A stretch of DNA of 64,000 bases from Anaerolineaceae bacterium (GCA_009772985.1 WOUS01000001.1:62001-126000), one strand, 5' to 3'; positions 1 to 8,178 are shown, numbered from the stretch's first letter. Notes: generated from the letters alone by a model not told the origin. Program-made: numbers and translations.

Positions 1-1307
1 AACGGGCCGGGGCAAAGGTCATCCCCTACGGCGGCGGGACGAGCGTGGTCGGCCACATCAATCCCCTCCCCGGCGACGCGCCTGTCCTGACGATGGACCT
101 GTCGCGCATGAACCGCCTGCTGGCCTTCGACGAAGCCTCGCGCCTCGCCACGTTCGAGGCCGGCGCGGCCGGACCGGAGATCGAGAAACAACTCAATGCC
201 CGCGGCTTCACCCTCGGGCATTTTCCCCAATCCTTCGAACTCTCCACCCTCGGCGGCTGGATCGTCACCCGCTCCAGCGGACAGCAATCCCTCCACTATG
301 GGCGCATCGAGAACCTGTTCGCCGGGGGCCGCGTGGAGACGCCCGCCGGCGCGCTGGACCTGCCGCCGCACCCCGCCTCCGCGGCCGGCCCGGACCTGCG
401 GCAGATCCTGCTCGGCTCGGAGGGACGCCTGGGCGTGGTGACCCGCGCAACGGTCCGGGTGCGGCCCGTGCCAGTGTACGAAAAATTCCTCGGCTTCTTT
501 TTCCACGACTGGGAGGCGGGCGCCGAAGCCGTCCGCGCCATCGTCCAGGCGGGACTGCCGGTCTCGATGCTGCGCATGAGCAACGCCCTGGAGACGTCCA
601 CCACGCTGGCGCTGGCCGGGAAAGCGGACTTGGTCAAACTGGCGGACCGCGGCCTGCGCCTGCTGCGTTACGGCGACGGGCGTTCCCTGCTGGTGATGGG
701 CGTCACCGACGAGACCGGGAACCGGTCGCTCGTCTGGGACATCGAGGGCGAGGCCGGGCGGATCATCCGCGCGCACGGCGGCCTGCCAACCGGGACGTTC
801 ATCGGCAAAATGTGGAGGAAGTCGCGCTTCCACGCACCCTACCTGCGCAACACGCTTTGGGAGCGCGGCTACGCCCTCGACACGCTGGAGACCGCCGTCC
901 CGTGGTCGCAGGTGTCGGCGACTGCCGAGGAAACGCAGAAAGTGATTCGCGAGGGGTTGGCAAATATTGGCGAGCGCGTGCTGGTCTTTGCCCACCTCTC
1001 CCACGTCTACAACGATGGGGCCAGCATCTACGTCACCTATCTTTTCCGCCGGGCGGCAGACCCTTCGGCTTCGCTCGGGGCAAGTCCCGACGAGACCCTG
1101 CGCCGCTGGCATCTGCTGAAGGACGCCGCCAGCCGCGTCATCGTGGCGCACGGCGGGACCATTTCGCACCAGCACGGCGTGGGCTTCGACCACCTCCGTT
1201 ACCTGCCCGCGGAAAAAGGCGCGCTGGGAATAGATATGCTCAAGTCTGTCTGCCGCCAACTCGACCCGGACGGGATGATGAATCCCGGCAAACTGCTGGA
1301 AAAGTAG
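1..1307 (+). CDS. FAD-linked oxidase, alkyl-DHAP synthase-like (5' end outside window)
   Basis: The frame is open from the first bases, so the true start is upstream; 434 residues are visible. The first visible residues form the FAD-binding loop of the VAO/PCMH fold (PYGGGTSVVGH). The C-terminal half carries HLSHVYNDGASIYVTYLF, GGTISHQHGVGFDH and the closing LDPDGMMNPGKL. The HLSH..DG and GTISHxHG signatures are typical of alkyldihydroxyacetonephosphate synthase, which exchanges the acyl group of acyl-DHAP for a fatty alcohol in ether-lipid synthesis; other FAD_binding_4 oxidases (GlcD, lactate dehydrogenases) are less good matches. The nearby glycerol-3-phosphate dehydrogenase also acts on the DHAP/G3P pool, which fits a lipid role. 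Residues near 353-361 (DPSASLGAS) are encoded by a dispersed repeat. The family call is firm; substrate is inferred. Confidence 0.85.
   Translation, partial: RAGAKVIPYGGGTSVVGHINPLPGDAPVLTMDLSRMNRLLAFDEASRLATFEAGAAGPEIEKQLNARGFTLGHFPQSFELSTLGGWIVTRSSGQQSLHYGRIENLFAGGRVETPAGALDLPPHPASAAGPDLRQILLGSEGRLGVVTRATVRVRPVPVYEKFLGFFFHDWEAGAEAVRAIVQAGLPVSMLRMSNALETSTTLALAGKADLVKLADRGLRLLRYGDGRSLLVMGVTDETGNRSLVWDIEGEAGRIIRAHGGLPTGTFIGKMWRKSRFHAPYLRNTLWERGYALDTLETAVPWSQVSATAEETQKVIREGLANIGERVLVFAHLSHVYNDGASIYVTYLFRRAADPSASLGASPDETLRRWHLLKDAASRVIVAHGGTISHQHGVGFDHLRYLPAEKGALGIDMLKSVCRQLDPDGMMNPGKLLEK
1059..1084. repeat. Dispersed short repeat inside the FAD oxidase gene
   Basis: The segment starts gacccttcggcttcgctcgg and shares its first ten bases with the two glpD copies at 2466-2487 and 3015-3036. 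It is in frame and encodes DPSASLGAS, a low-complexity loop between conserved parts of the C-domain. Confidence 0.6.
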
Positions 1308-1318
1308 AGGCCCTCATC

Positions 1319-1579
1319 GTGCTAAACGTCAAGATACTCAGCATCCAATACCCCGAGCGCTACGTCGTCCGGCGGATGGTGGCGATGGCGTTCCAGGAAT
1401 TGCAGTCCGGGCACCCCGGCCTGGAGATGAACATCACCGAGATCGGCGATCCTGGGCAGATTTGCAAGTACGCGTTCGTCATCGTCCTGCCGACGCTGGT
1501 CATCAACGAGAAAGTGGTCTGCACCGGGCGCTTCCCGACGAAAGAGGAAGTTGCCGCCTGGCTGCGGGAGGCAGTGTAG
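1319..1579 (+). CDS. Thioredoxin-fold protein lacking the CXXC motif
   Basis: An 86-residue protein from a GTG start, 11 bp after the FAD oxidase stop and preceded by a purine-rich stretch. A beta-alpha-beta start (VKILSIQYPERYVVRRMVAM) is followed by a cis-proline strand and hairpin typical of thioredoxins and glutaredoxin-like redox proteins (VLPTLVINEKVVCTGRFP) and a terminal helix (KEEVAAWLREAV). The position that should hold CXXC reads SIQYPERY, so no redox-active pair is present; the lone cysteines are elsewhere. It is probably co-transcribed with the oxidase and may be a binding or structural partner. Fold call is good, function unknown. A start further upstream inside the oxidase gene is possible but would add residues unlike the family. 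Confidence 0.7.
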   Translation: MLNVKILSIQYPERYVVRRMVAMAFQELQSGHPGLEMNITEIGDPGQICKYAFVIVLPTLVINEKVVCTGRFPTKEEVAAWLREAV

Positions 1580-1736
1580 GGCAAATTGCCAATTTGCCCC
1601 GCGTAGAGCGAATTGCTAATTCGCCTGTGGAGCAAATTGCTAATTCGCCCGTGGAGCAAATTGCCGATTCGCCGCGCGTAGGGCAAATTTCCAATTTACC
1701 CCGCGTAGAGCAAATTGGCAATTTGCTCTACGCACG
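1576..1736. repeat. Array of six degenerate palindromic repeat units
   Basis: About six units of 26-28 bp fill the whole gap before glpD. Each unit is a palindrome of the type gcaaattgccaatttgc joined by short linkers such as cgcgtaga. Units differ in the stem (gcaaatt, gcgaatt) and several changes in one arm are matched in the other. Single relatives with GTAGG..CCTAC borders occur at 9108-9135 and 11405-11430. No unique spacers are present, so this is not a CRISPR array. Confidence 0.85.
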
Positions 1737-1745
1737 GAGGAAACC

Positions 1746-3368
1746 ATGTGGACTCAAGGCTGGCGTGACCGGGTCTGGTCGCAACTCGACGGGGAATTCG
1801 ACCTCATCGTCATCGGCGGGGGCATCACCGGCGCGGGCATTCTGCGCGAAGCCGCGCGCGCCGGGCTGAAGGCGGTCCTGTTCGAGCAGGGCGATTTCGC
1901 CTCCGGCACCTCCAGCCGCTCCTCCAAACTCGTCCACGGCGGGCTGCGCTACCTCAGGAACGCAAAGATTAAACTGACCTCCGAGTCCGTCCACGAGCGC
2001 GACCATTTGCTCAAGGAAGGCCGCGGCCTCGTCACGCCCCTGCCGTTCGTGATGGCGAATTTCCGCGGCGACAAGATCCCCGGCTGGGTCTTCGGCGTCG
2101 GCCTGACGATGTACGACCTGCTGGCGCTCAAGTGGAACCACTCCGCCTACGATCCCGCCGGACTGCGCGGCCTCGTCCCGCAACTCTCCGCGCCCGACAT
2201 CGCCTCCGGTTTCCGTTATTTCGACGCGCAGACCGACGACGCGCGCCTCGTCCTGCGCGTGATGCAGGAGGCGGCGGCTGACGGTGCGCTGGCGTTGAAT
2301 TATGCCCGCGTGGACGGATTGCTGAAAACGAAGGGCCGCGTCGCGGGCGTTGCCGTGCGGGACCTCGCGCCTGGTTCCGCCAGAACAGCCGAGGTGCGCG
2401 GCCGGGCCGTCATCAGCGCGACCGGCGCGTGGGCCGACGAAGTGCGCGCCCAGGCCGGAGGCGCCGCCCTGAGCCTGCCGAAGGGTCCGCATCGGCTGCG
2501 GGTGCTGCGCGGCAGTCATCTCTTCTTCCCCTGGTCGAAACTTCCGCTGACGCGCGCCGTCACGTTTCTGCATCCCAAAGACGGGCGGCCGGTTTTTATC
2601 TATCCGTGGGAGGGCGTGACGCTGGTCGGCACGACCGATGTGGATCACGAGGCCGCCCCGTCCACCGACCTGCGCATCGGCGCGGCCGAGGCCGAATACC
2701 TGATGGACGCGGTCAGGCGCGTCTTCCCCGCCCTCGGGCTGACGCTGGCCGACGCGCAGTCCACGCTGGCGGGCATCCGCGCGGTGGTGGACACGGGCAA
2801 GTCCGACCCGTCGAAGGAGTCGCGCGAGTTCGTGCTGTGGAACGAGTCTGGGCTGCTGACGGTGAGCGGCGGCAAACTGACCACCTTCCGGCTGATGGCG
2901 CACACTGCGCTGCGGGCGGTGCGGCTGGCCCTGCCCGAGCATCCCGTCCCGCGCCGGACGATGCGCGTGCTCGATCCGCTCCCGCCGGAGACGACCCTCT
3001 GCGACCTGCCCGGCGACCCTTCGGCAGGCTCAGGGCAAGGCCTGCGCCTGCGTCTGCTCGGTCGCTACGGCGCGCAGGCCTGCCACCTAGTGGATGCCGC
3101 GCACGCGGACGAGATGACAGCCATCGGTCCCAGCCCGTCGCTGTGGGCGGAATTGCGCTGGGCTGCGCGGACGGAAGGCGTTGTCCATCTGGACGACCTG
3201 CTGGCGCGCCGTCTGCGGCTGAACATCAACCTGCCCGGCGGCGGCATGAGCGAGATGGGGAAAATCAGGGCCATCGTCCAGACCGAGTTGGGATGGGATG
3301 ATGCGCGCTGGGCAAAGGAAGAAGCCGCGTACCGCGAGTTGTGGAAGAGGTATTATTCGCCCGCCTGA
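1746..3368 (+). CDS. glpD: Aerobic glycerol-3-phosphate dehydrogenase
   Basis: A 540-residue FAD enzyme starting at ATG after a clear ribosome site (ACGGAGGAAACC). The N-terminus has the dinucleotide-binding motif LIVIGGGITGAGILREAA followed by the GlpD signature GTSSRSSKLVHGGLRYL. The middle carries the DAO substrate domain (VTLVGTTDVDHE) and the C-terminus the helical GlpD cap domain (VHLDDLLARRLRLN). It oxidises sn-glycerol-3-phosphate to DHAP and passes electrons to quinone at the membrane. Two copies of one 22-bp repeat lie inside the gene in opposite orientation (2466-2487 and 3015-3036), adding ALSLPKG and DPSAGSGQG to loops. Next to the alkyl-DHAP-synthase-like gene it suggests a glycerolipid-linked cluster. 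Confidence 0.96.
   Translation: MWTQGWRDRVWSQLDGEFDLIVIGGGITGAGILREAARAGLKAVLFEQGDFASGTSSRSSKLVHGGLRYLRNAKIKLTSESVHERDHLLKEGRGLVTPLPFVMANFRGDKIPGWVFGVGLTMYDLLALKWNHSAYDPAGLRGLVPQLSAPDIASGFRYFDAQTDDARLVLRVMQEAAADGALALNYARVDGLLKTKGRVAGVAVRDLAPGSARTAEVRGRAVISATGAWADEVRAQAGGAALSLPKGPHRLRVLRGSHLFFPWSKLPLTRAVTFLHPKDGRPVFIYPWEGVTLVGTTDVDHEAAPSTDLRIGAAEAEYLMDAVRRVFPALGLTLADAQSTLAGIRAVVDTGKSDPSKESREFVLWNESGLLTVSGGKLTTFRLMAHTALRAVRLALPEHPVPRRTMRVLDPLPPETTLCDLPGDPSAGSGQGLRLRLLGRYGAQACHLVDAAHADEMTAIGPSPSLWAELRWAARTEGVVHLDDLLARRLRLNINLPGGGMSEMGKIRAIVQTELGWDDARWAKEEAAYRELWKRYYSPA
2466..2487 (-). repeat. 22-bp dispersed repeat in glpD, first copy
   Basis: Begins gccctgagcctgccgaaggg and is the exact reverse complement of 3015-3036. 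It is in frame and encodes ALSLPKG. Cores of this type (cttcggcaggctcagggc) are a common dispersed bacterial repeat. Confidence 0.8.
3015..3036 (+). repeat. 22-bp dispersed repeat in glpD, second copy
   Basis: Begins gacccttcggcaggctcagg. It is the exact inverted copy of 2466-2487 and encodes DPSAGSGQ in the linker before the C-terminal domain. Confidence 0.8.
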
Positions 3369-3426
3369 AAAATTGGAATACCCGGTTCCTGACAAAACAG
3401 GCTCTCTGGGATTCAGTGGGGTACGG

Positions 3427-3511
3427 TACACGGATTGCACGGAATGACGGATTTTTACGGAAAAGACAAAAAAACGTGTTTCTCCGTGTTGTCCGTCTCA
3501 TCCGTGTCCAA
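3427..3511. repeat. Palindromic 'cacggat' element downstream of glpD
   Basis: An imperfect inverted repeat: the left side has acacggattgcacggaatga and the right side gttgtccgtctcatccgtgt. Related elements occur at 24608-24677 and 33225-33245. It occupies most of the gap between glpD and the convergent glutamate dehydrogenase gene. Confidence 0.7.
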
Positions 3512-3554
3512 AGAGGAATTTACCCCCACTAAAAGCAAAGAGCCACAAAACAAT

Positions 3555-3582
3555 TCGGGGCGGCCCGCGAGAGCCGCCCCGA
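3555..3582. terminator. Bidirectional intrinsic terminator between glpD and gdhA
   Basis: A 10-bp perfect stem (TCGGGGCGGC / GCCGCCCCGA) with an 8-nt loop. T-rich stretches follow on both strands, more clearly on the minus strand (ATTGTTTTG), where it would end the glutamate dehydrogenase transcript. Confidence 0.75.
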
Positions 3583-3613
3583 TACGTTTAAGGGAAACAG
3601 GTAACGGGTCCGG

Positions 3614-4900
3614 TTAGACCCAGCCGCGCAGCTGCATGGCCTTGGCCACACGGTCAATCGCGACCATGTAGGCCGCGTCGCGCATGTAGGCTTTCTGCTT
3701 GATGGACATGCCCAGCACAGCGTGGAAGGCGACGGTCATCTTCTGGTCGAGTTTCTGCAGGACTTCTTCCTTCGGCCAGTAGAAGTTGGCGTCGTTCTGG
3801 ACCGACTCGAAGTACGAGCAGGTCACGCCGCCGGCGTTGCACAGGAAGTCGGGGATGTCGAAGATGTTGTTCTTGACGAAATACTCATCCGCTTCGGGCG
3901 TGCAGGGACCGTTGGCGCCTTCGGCGATGATCTTGACACGCTTGGAGATCTTGCCGACGTTCTCGGCATTGACCTGACCGGCGAGCGCGCCGGGCATAAG
4001 CACATCGGCTTCCTTGCTGATCCAGGCGTCGCCGTCCTCGACCTTGTAACCGGCGGCAATGGCCTTGGCCTTGTCAATGGTTCCGTACTGGTCAACAATG
4101 GTCAACAGGAAGTGCGGATCAATGCCGCCGTCCTTGCTGTAGGTGTAGGCGCACTTGTCGTTGCGGTCCCAGCAGGAGACGCAGGCGACGGTTCCGCCCA
4201 GCATCTCGATGAAGCCAATCGCGGCGTACTGGGTCACGTTGCCGAAGCCCTGCATGGCCGCCACGGATTTCTTCGGGTCCATTTTCAGGTGCTTCATCGC
4301 CTCGCGCACGGTGTAGATGACGCCGTAGCCGGTGGCCTCGGTGCGGCCTTCCGAACCGCCGCCGCCCAGGGGCTTGCCGGTGAACACACCGGGGGTGTAC
4401 TGGCCGACCAGTTTGGAGTACTCGTCCATCATCCAGCCCATCATCTGCGGGGTGGTGCCAACGTCCGGCGCGGGGACATCCTGGCGCGGGCCGATGTTCT
4501 TCCACATCTTCTGCACCCAGCCGCGGCACAGGCGTTCTTTTTCGCCCACGGAGAGCGTGGCGGGATCCACGATGATGCCGCCCTTGCCGCCGCCCAGCGG
4601 GATGTCGGCCACGGCGCATTTCCAGGTCATCCAGGTCGCCAGGGCGCGCACCATGTCGAAGGTCTCAGCCTGGTGGAAGCGGATGCCGCCCTTGTTGGGG
4701 CCGCGCGCGTCGTTGTGCTGGACGCGGAAGCCCTGGAACACGCGGATCGAGCCGTCGTCCATACGGACGGGGATGCGGAACGAATATTCGCGCATCGGCC
4801 AGCGCAGCACCTCGGCCACCTGCGGGTCGAGTTTGAGCAGTTTCGCCACGTGGTCGAACTGCTTCTGCGCCATTTCGAATTCGTTGAACTTTTCAGCCAT
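3614..4900 (-). CDS. gdhA: Glutamate dehydrogenase
   Basis: A 428-residue hexameric-type Glu dehydrogenase, with ATG preceded by CAGGAGAG. It interconverts glutamate and 2-oxoglutarate plus ammonia with NAD(P)H. The N-terminal substrate domain contains the conserved lysines in GPNKGGIRFH (K70), MTWKCA (K94) and the catalytic PLGGGKGGI (K106), plus the catalytic aspartate region DVPAPDVGTT. The C-terminal Rossmann domain has GFGNVTQYAA. Length and motifs match bacterial enzymes of the GluDH/Leu/Phe/Val family. It is monocistronic, ending at a strong shared terminator. Coenzyme preference cannot be read with certainty. Confidence 0.96.
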   Translation of the reverse strand: MAEKFNEFEMAQKQFDHVAKLLKLDPQVAEVLRWPMREYSFRIPVRMDDGSIRVFQGFRVQHNDARGPNKGGIRFHQAETFDMVRALATWMTWKCAVADIPLGGGKGGIIVDPATLSVGEKERLCRGWVQKMWKNIGPRQDVPAPDVGTTPQMMGWMMDEYSKLVGQYTPGVFTGKPLGGGGSEGRTEATGYGVIYTVREAMKHLKMDPKKSVAAMQGFGNVTQYAAIGFIEMLGGTVACVSCWDRNDKCAYTYSKDGGIDPHFLLTIVDQYGTIDKAKAIAAGYKVEDGDAWISKEADVLMPGALAGQVNAENVGKISKRVKIIAEGANGPCTPEADEYFVKNNIFDIPDFLCNAGGVTCSYFESVQNDANFYWPKEEVLQKLDQKMTVAFHAVLGMSIKQKAYMRDAAYMVAIDRVAKAMQLRGWV

Positions 4901-5113
4901 TTTTTCTCTCCTGAACGGGGTTTTGGATTCGGTGAAAATATACGCGGGCGCCCCGGAACGGTGCCCGCTTTATGATGCGTTTATGGCGAACAGATCAAGC
5001 ATGGATATTTCCACCAGAAAAGGATGCCGCCTAAAGGTACACGATTCCAGGCAGGGCGTCAATATGACGAAATCCACCCGCCCGGCGGCTCCTATCGTGA
5101 GTTTTATCACAAT

Positions 5114-5131
5114 GGGAAAGCGGCCTGCCGG
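5114..5131 (-). terminator. GC-rich hairpin after the 117-aa hypothetical gene
   Basis: A 6-bp GCGGCC/GGCCGC stem with a 5-nt loop lies 30 bp beyond the stop of the minus-strand gene at 5162-5515. The T-tract is weak, so this is only a candidate. Confidence 0.35.
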
Positions 5132-5161
5132 GCCGCCGCAGCGTTCCGGACCGTCCTCCTG

Positions 5162-5515
5162 CTACCGTTTGCCAGTCTCGTCGTCGCCCGGGTCCAGTTC
5201 GATGTGCACTCTTTGCGGGTCGAGCGAGATCCACAGCAGCAGAACGTGCCCATCCTCGGTCTGGACCGAGCGCGCCGCCACGATGGGAGCCTTTTCCTCC
5301 AGCCCCAGATCGTTGCGGAAATGCAAATGGATCGGTTCGCGGACATTCCAGCGCCGGTAACAGCGCTCCACCAGCGCCGGCCCGTTGAACGTTCGCAGGC
5401 GGGTGAGCATCGTCAGCGGCAGGTGCGGACCCTCGCCGAGACTGACAGCCCATCCGTCCTGGACGGGTTCGAATACGGGCGGCGGACCTTCGATGATGGT
5501 GATTTTGTCGTCCAT
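5162..5515 (-). CDS. Conserved-looking hypothetical protein (117 aa)
   Basis: Starts at ATG (MDDKITIIEG) with a modest purine-rich leader (AAAGG). It is a soluble mixed alpha/beta protein with no signal peptide or cysteine motif: an N-terminal strand region, a helix with LVERCYRRW, and a C-terminal strand pair (VLLLWISLDPQRVHIELD). Codon use and composition fit neighbouring genes, which argues for a real gene. No family was recognised. It is divergent from the truncated fragment at 5569. Confidence 0.6.
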   Translation of the reverse strand: MDDKITIIEGPPPVFEPVQDGWAVSLGEGPHLPLTMLTRLRTFNGPALVERCYRRWNVREPIHLHFRNDLGLEEKAPIVAARSVQTEDGHVLLLWISLDPQRVHIELDPGDDETGKR

Positions 5516-5555
5516 GAGTAAACCTTTTGCGGCTGGATGATACCATAAAGCCATT

Positions 5556-5561
5556 TATAAT
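5556..5561 (+). promoter_or_regulatory. -10 box of leaderless type before gene fragment
   Basis: TATAAT ends 7 nt before the ATG at 5569, so transcription would begin at or next to the start codon. Spacing is identical to 8179 and 33346. Confidence 0.55.
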
Positions 5562-5568
5562 TCGAGGC

Positions 5569-5660
5569 ATGGGCAACAAACTTACCCCCAAGATCATCCT
5601 CGAAGGCACGCGCCTGACCTTCAAGATCGAAGTCGCCTTTGCCCTCAACGAGCATCCGCG
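5569..5660 (+). pseudogene. Truncated 5' gene fragment
   Basis: From ATG at 5569 about 25-30 residues look like a genuine conserved N-terminus (GTRLTFKIEVAFALNEHP), preceded by a well placed TATAAT. The frame then runs into the 3' tail of ftsK on the other strand and encodes non-protein-like sequence up to a stop far inside ftsK. The simplest reading is a gene start left after deletion or rearrangement next to ftsK. The sequence resembles the start of proteins I have a vague memory of in Anaerolineae, but no named family can be given. Confidence 0.45.
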
Positions 5661-5686
5661 CCTTTTTCCTTCTCCCTTTCTACTTT

Positions 5687-8062
5687 TCACTCCTCTTTCG
5701 GCGGCGCGGCGGGACCGTAGTCCAGCACCTCGCGGACGCTGGTGCCAGGCTCGGGCGAGCCGACGATGCCCTTCTCGAACATGGTGTCCACCAGGCGGGC
5801 GGCGCGGGTGTAGCCGACGCGCATGCGGCGTTGCAGCATCGAGACCGAGCAGCGCCCCTCGCGCCGGCACAGGTCAATCGCCTCGTTCAGGAGCGGGTCG
5901 CCCTGGATGGCGGTGATGTCCTCGAACATCGGCACTTGCTTGCCCCCGAAGTCCGGGGGCCTCAGCGGCACGCCCTGCGGGATAGACGCGGCGGACAGGC
6001 CCGGGGTCCCGGCGGCGGCGTAGGGACTGCCGGCCGCCCCGGCCTGCGTCTTCCAGAAATCCACCAGACGGGTGATCTCCGTATCCGAGACGAAGACGCC
6101 TTGCAGGCGCACCGGCGCGGGGGCGTCGGGGGCCTGGAAGAGCATGTCGCCGCGCCCGAGCAGGCGCTCCGCGCCGGGCTGGTCGAGGATGACGCGGCTG
6201 TCGGTGTTGGAGGCCACGGCGAAGGCGATGCGCGCCGGGAAGTTGGCTTTGATCAGGCCGGTCACCACGTCCACGGACGGGCGCTGGGTGGCGAGGATCA
6301 TATGGATGCCGGTGGCGCGCGCCAGTTGGGCCAGGCGGGTGATGGTGCGCTCGGTCTCGTCGGGGGCGATCATCATCAGGTCGGCCAGTTCGTCAATGAT
6401 GATGACCAGGTGCGGCAGTTTCTTTCCGCCCTGCGAAGCCATGCGGGTGTTGTAGTCCTGGATGTTGCGCGTCCCGGCTTCGGCGAACTTGTGGTAGCGG
6501 TTGTCCATCTCGCGGGTCATCCATTGCAGCGCGCCAATCACGCGCTCGATCTCCACCACCACCGGCGAGAGGAGGTGCGGCACGCCGTTGTAGCCGGTCA
6601 GTTCCACGCGCTTGGGGTCCACCAGGATGAGCCGCAGATCGTCGGGCGTGTTGTGGAGCAGGAAACAACTCAGGATGGAGTTGACGCACACCGACTTGCC
6701 CGAGCCGGTCGTCCCGGCGATGAGCAGGTGCGGCATCGAGTCCAGGTTGGCGACCTTGGGATGCCCGGCTACGTCCTTGCCGAGGGCAAAGCGCAGCGCC
6801 GCTTTGTTGCGGGTGAAGACCTCGCTCTCGACCACCTCGCGCAGCGCCACCAGCGTCATCTCGTCGTTCGGCACCTCGATGCCCACGTAGCCGCGGCCGG
6901 GAACGGGAGCCTGGATGCGGATGCGCGGCGCGGCCAGCGCCAGGGCCAGGTCGTCGGACAGCGAGGCGATCTTGCCGACGCGTACGCGCGTCTGCCCGGT
7001 GCGGCTCTCGACGAAGAGCGGCTCCACGCCGAACATGGTCACAGCCGGGCCGCGGCTGATCTCGACCACCTGGCTGGGCGCGCCGAACGAGGCCAGCGTC
7101 TCCTCGATGAGGCGGGCGCGCTTCTGCACGAACTCCTCGTTGATCTTGGGCGCCTGCGGCTGCTCGAGGATGTCGCCGCTCTTCGGCAATATCCACGACA
7201 TGACCGGCGCGGCCGGGACGTTGGTCTTGACCGTCACGCCGGGCGGCAGGGTGGACGTGGCGGATGCGGCCGCCGCGCCAGGCCGGATGACGGTCACGCG
7301 CCGGATCGGGGTGAAATTCTCAGGCGGATTCTCCGGCTCGGGAGGCACGCGGCCCCCCGGACCGGTTGCCTGCTTCCGGATGGGCTGGTTCAGTTTTTCC
7401 CGCAGTTTGACGATCAGCGGAGCGGCCCACTGGAACATTTCCTGCATCGAAATATCGAGTGTCATCGCCAGCGCGATGAGCAGCCAGGCGATCACCACGA
7501 TGACCGCCCCCGGCACGTCTATGGCGGTGACGAGCGCGCCCGCGAGCGCCGCGCCGATTACGCCGCCGCGCTGCGCCAATCCATGGAAGGCCGCCAGCAG
7601 GCCGATGAACAACATGCTGATGCCGACGATGCGCTCGATATTAAGTTCCGGCAGGCGCTCCACGTTGCGCGCCACCAGCCACGCGCCGAGGACGACCAGC
7701 CCCACCGGCAGGATGTAGACGCCCCAGCCGAACAGTTTTTCCAGGCCGCTGATCCAGGCGCCGGTCAGGCCGCCGTTGCTGGCCGAGAACAGGCTGAAAA
7801 TGGTCAGCAGGCCGACAATGGCCATGATCGCGCCGACGATGTCCATCTTGCGCTCGGCGGAGATGTTCCCGAAGAGCGAGGTTGGCGGGGCCGGATCGCG
7901 CCGCGCGGACGAACGCGCCGGCTGGTACGAACGCGTGGTAGTCCCGGTTCTGGCACGGGGCGTGGAACGACGCGCCGGGCTGGAGGTCCGGGAGGAACCG
8001 GAGCGGCTCTTCGAGCGCGAAGAAGATTTGCGGGAGGATTTTTTCGAGCGGGTGATTGGCAT
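5687..8062 (-). CDS. ftsK: DNA translocase FtsK/SpoIIIE
   Basis: A 791-residue cell-division DNA pump that moves chromosomal DNA through the septum and helps dimer resolution. Start at ATG (MPITRSKKSS); the frame stays open upstream but that sequence is antisense to rnz and pfkA. Residues 1-60 are a Ser/Arg/Lys-rich cytoplasmic tail, followed by four or so membrane helices (about 72-205). The motor domain has Walker A GTTGSGKSV and Walker B LVIIIDELADLMM. The C-terminal gamma winged helix (CSVSMLQRRMRVGYTRAARL) reads KOPS-like sites. Length is normal for the short-linker form. It is divergent from rnz with a palindromic element between them. Confidence 0.97.
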   Translation of the reverse strand: MPITRSKKSSRKSSSRSKSRSGSSRTSSPARRSTPRARTGTTTRSYQPARSSARRDPAPPTSLFGNISAERKMDIVGAIMAIVGLLTIFSLFSASNGGLTGAWISGLEKLFGWGVYILPVGLVVLGAWLVARNVERLPELNIERIVGISMLFIGLLAAFHGLAQRGGVIGAALAGALVTAIDVPGAVIVVIAWLLIALAMTLDISMQEMFQWAAPLIVKLREKLNQPIRKQATGPGGRVPPEPENPPENFTPIRRVTVIRPGAAAASATSTLPPGVTVKTNVPAAPVMSWILPKSGDILEQPQAPKINEEFVQKRARLIEETLASFGAPSQVVEISRGPAVTMFGVEPLFVESRTGQTRVRVGKIASLSDDLALALAAPRIRIQAPVPGRGYVGIEVPNDEMTLVALREVVESEVFTRNKAALRFALGKDVAGHPKVANLDSMPHLLIAGTTGSGKSVCVNSILSCFLLHNTPDDLRLILVDPKRVELTGYNGVPHLLSPVVVEIERVIGALQWMTREMDNRYHKFAEAGTRNIQDYNTRMASQGGKKLPHLVIIIDELADLMMIAPDETERTITRLAQLARATGIHMILATQRPSVDVVTGLIKANFPARIAFAVASNTDSRVILDQPGAERLLGRGDMLFQAPDAPAPVRLQGVFVSDTEITRLVDFWKTQAGAAGSPYAAAGTPGLSAASIPQGVPLRPPDFGGKQVPMFEDITAIQGDPLLNEAIDLCRREGRCSVSMLQRRMRVGYTRAARLVDTMFEKGIVGSPEPGTSVREVLDYGPAAPPKEE

Positions 8063-8106
8063 GGCAAAATAATTATAGCACAAATGGTCTAAACCCCGCC
8101 CGCCCG

Positions 8107-8175
8107 CCCCCACCCGGCCCTCCCCCATTTTCTTTTGGAAAATGGGAGAGGCGGCGCGTAGCGCCGGAGGGGGCA
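8107..8175. repeat. Palindromic repeat between ftsK and rnz
   Basis: An inverted repeat built from ccctcccccattttc and gaaaatgggagaggcgg with a second small hairpin (ggcgcgtagcgcc). The same C-rich/G-rich family occurs at 25306, 26958, 35743 and 47723. Confidence 0.7.
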
Positions 8176-8178
8176 GGG

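Noticed and set aside
1576-1736. CRISPR array appearance
   Set aside because: Units are themselves palindromes joined by 5-10-bp linkers; no constant repeat with unique 30-40-bp spacers and no cas genes.
3722-4975. 417-codon plus-strand frame opposite gdhA
   Set aside because: Antisense to glutamate dehydrogenase; His/Gly-rich without motifs.
5639-8092. 817-codon open frame on the plus strand opposite ftsK
   Set aside because: It is the antisense of a clear FtsK motor protein, an effect of high GC; composition is His/Gly/Arg-rich without any motif.
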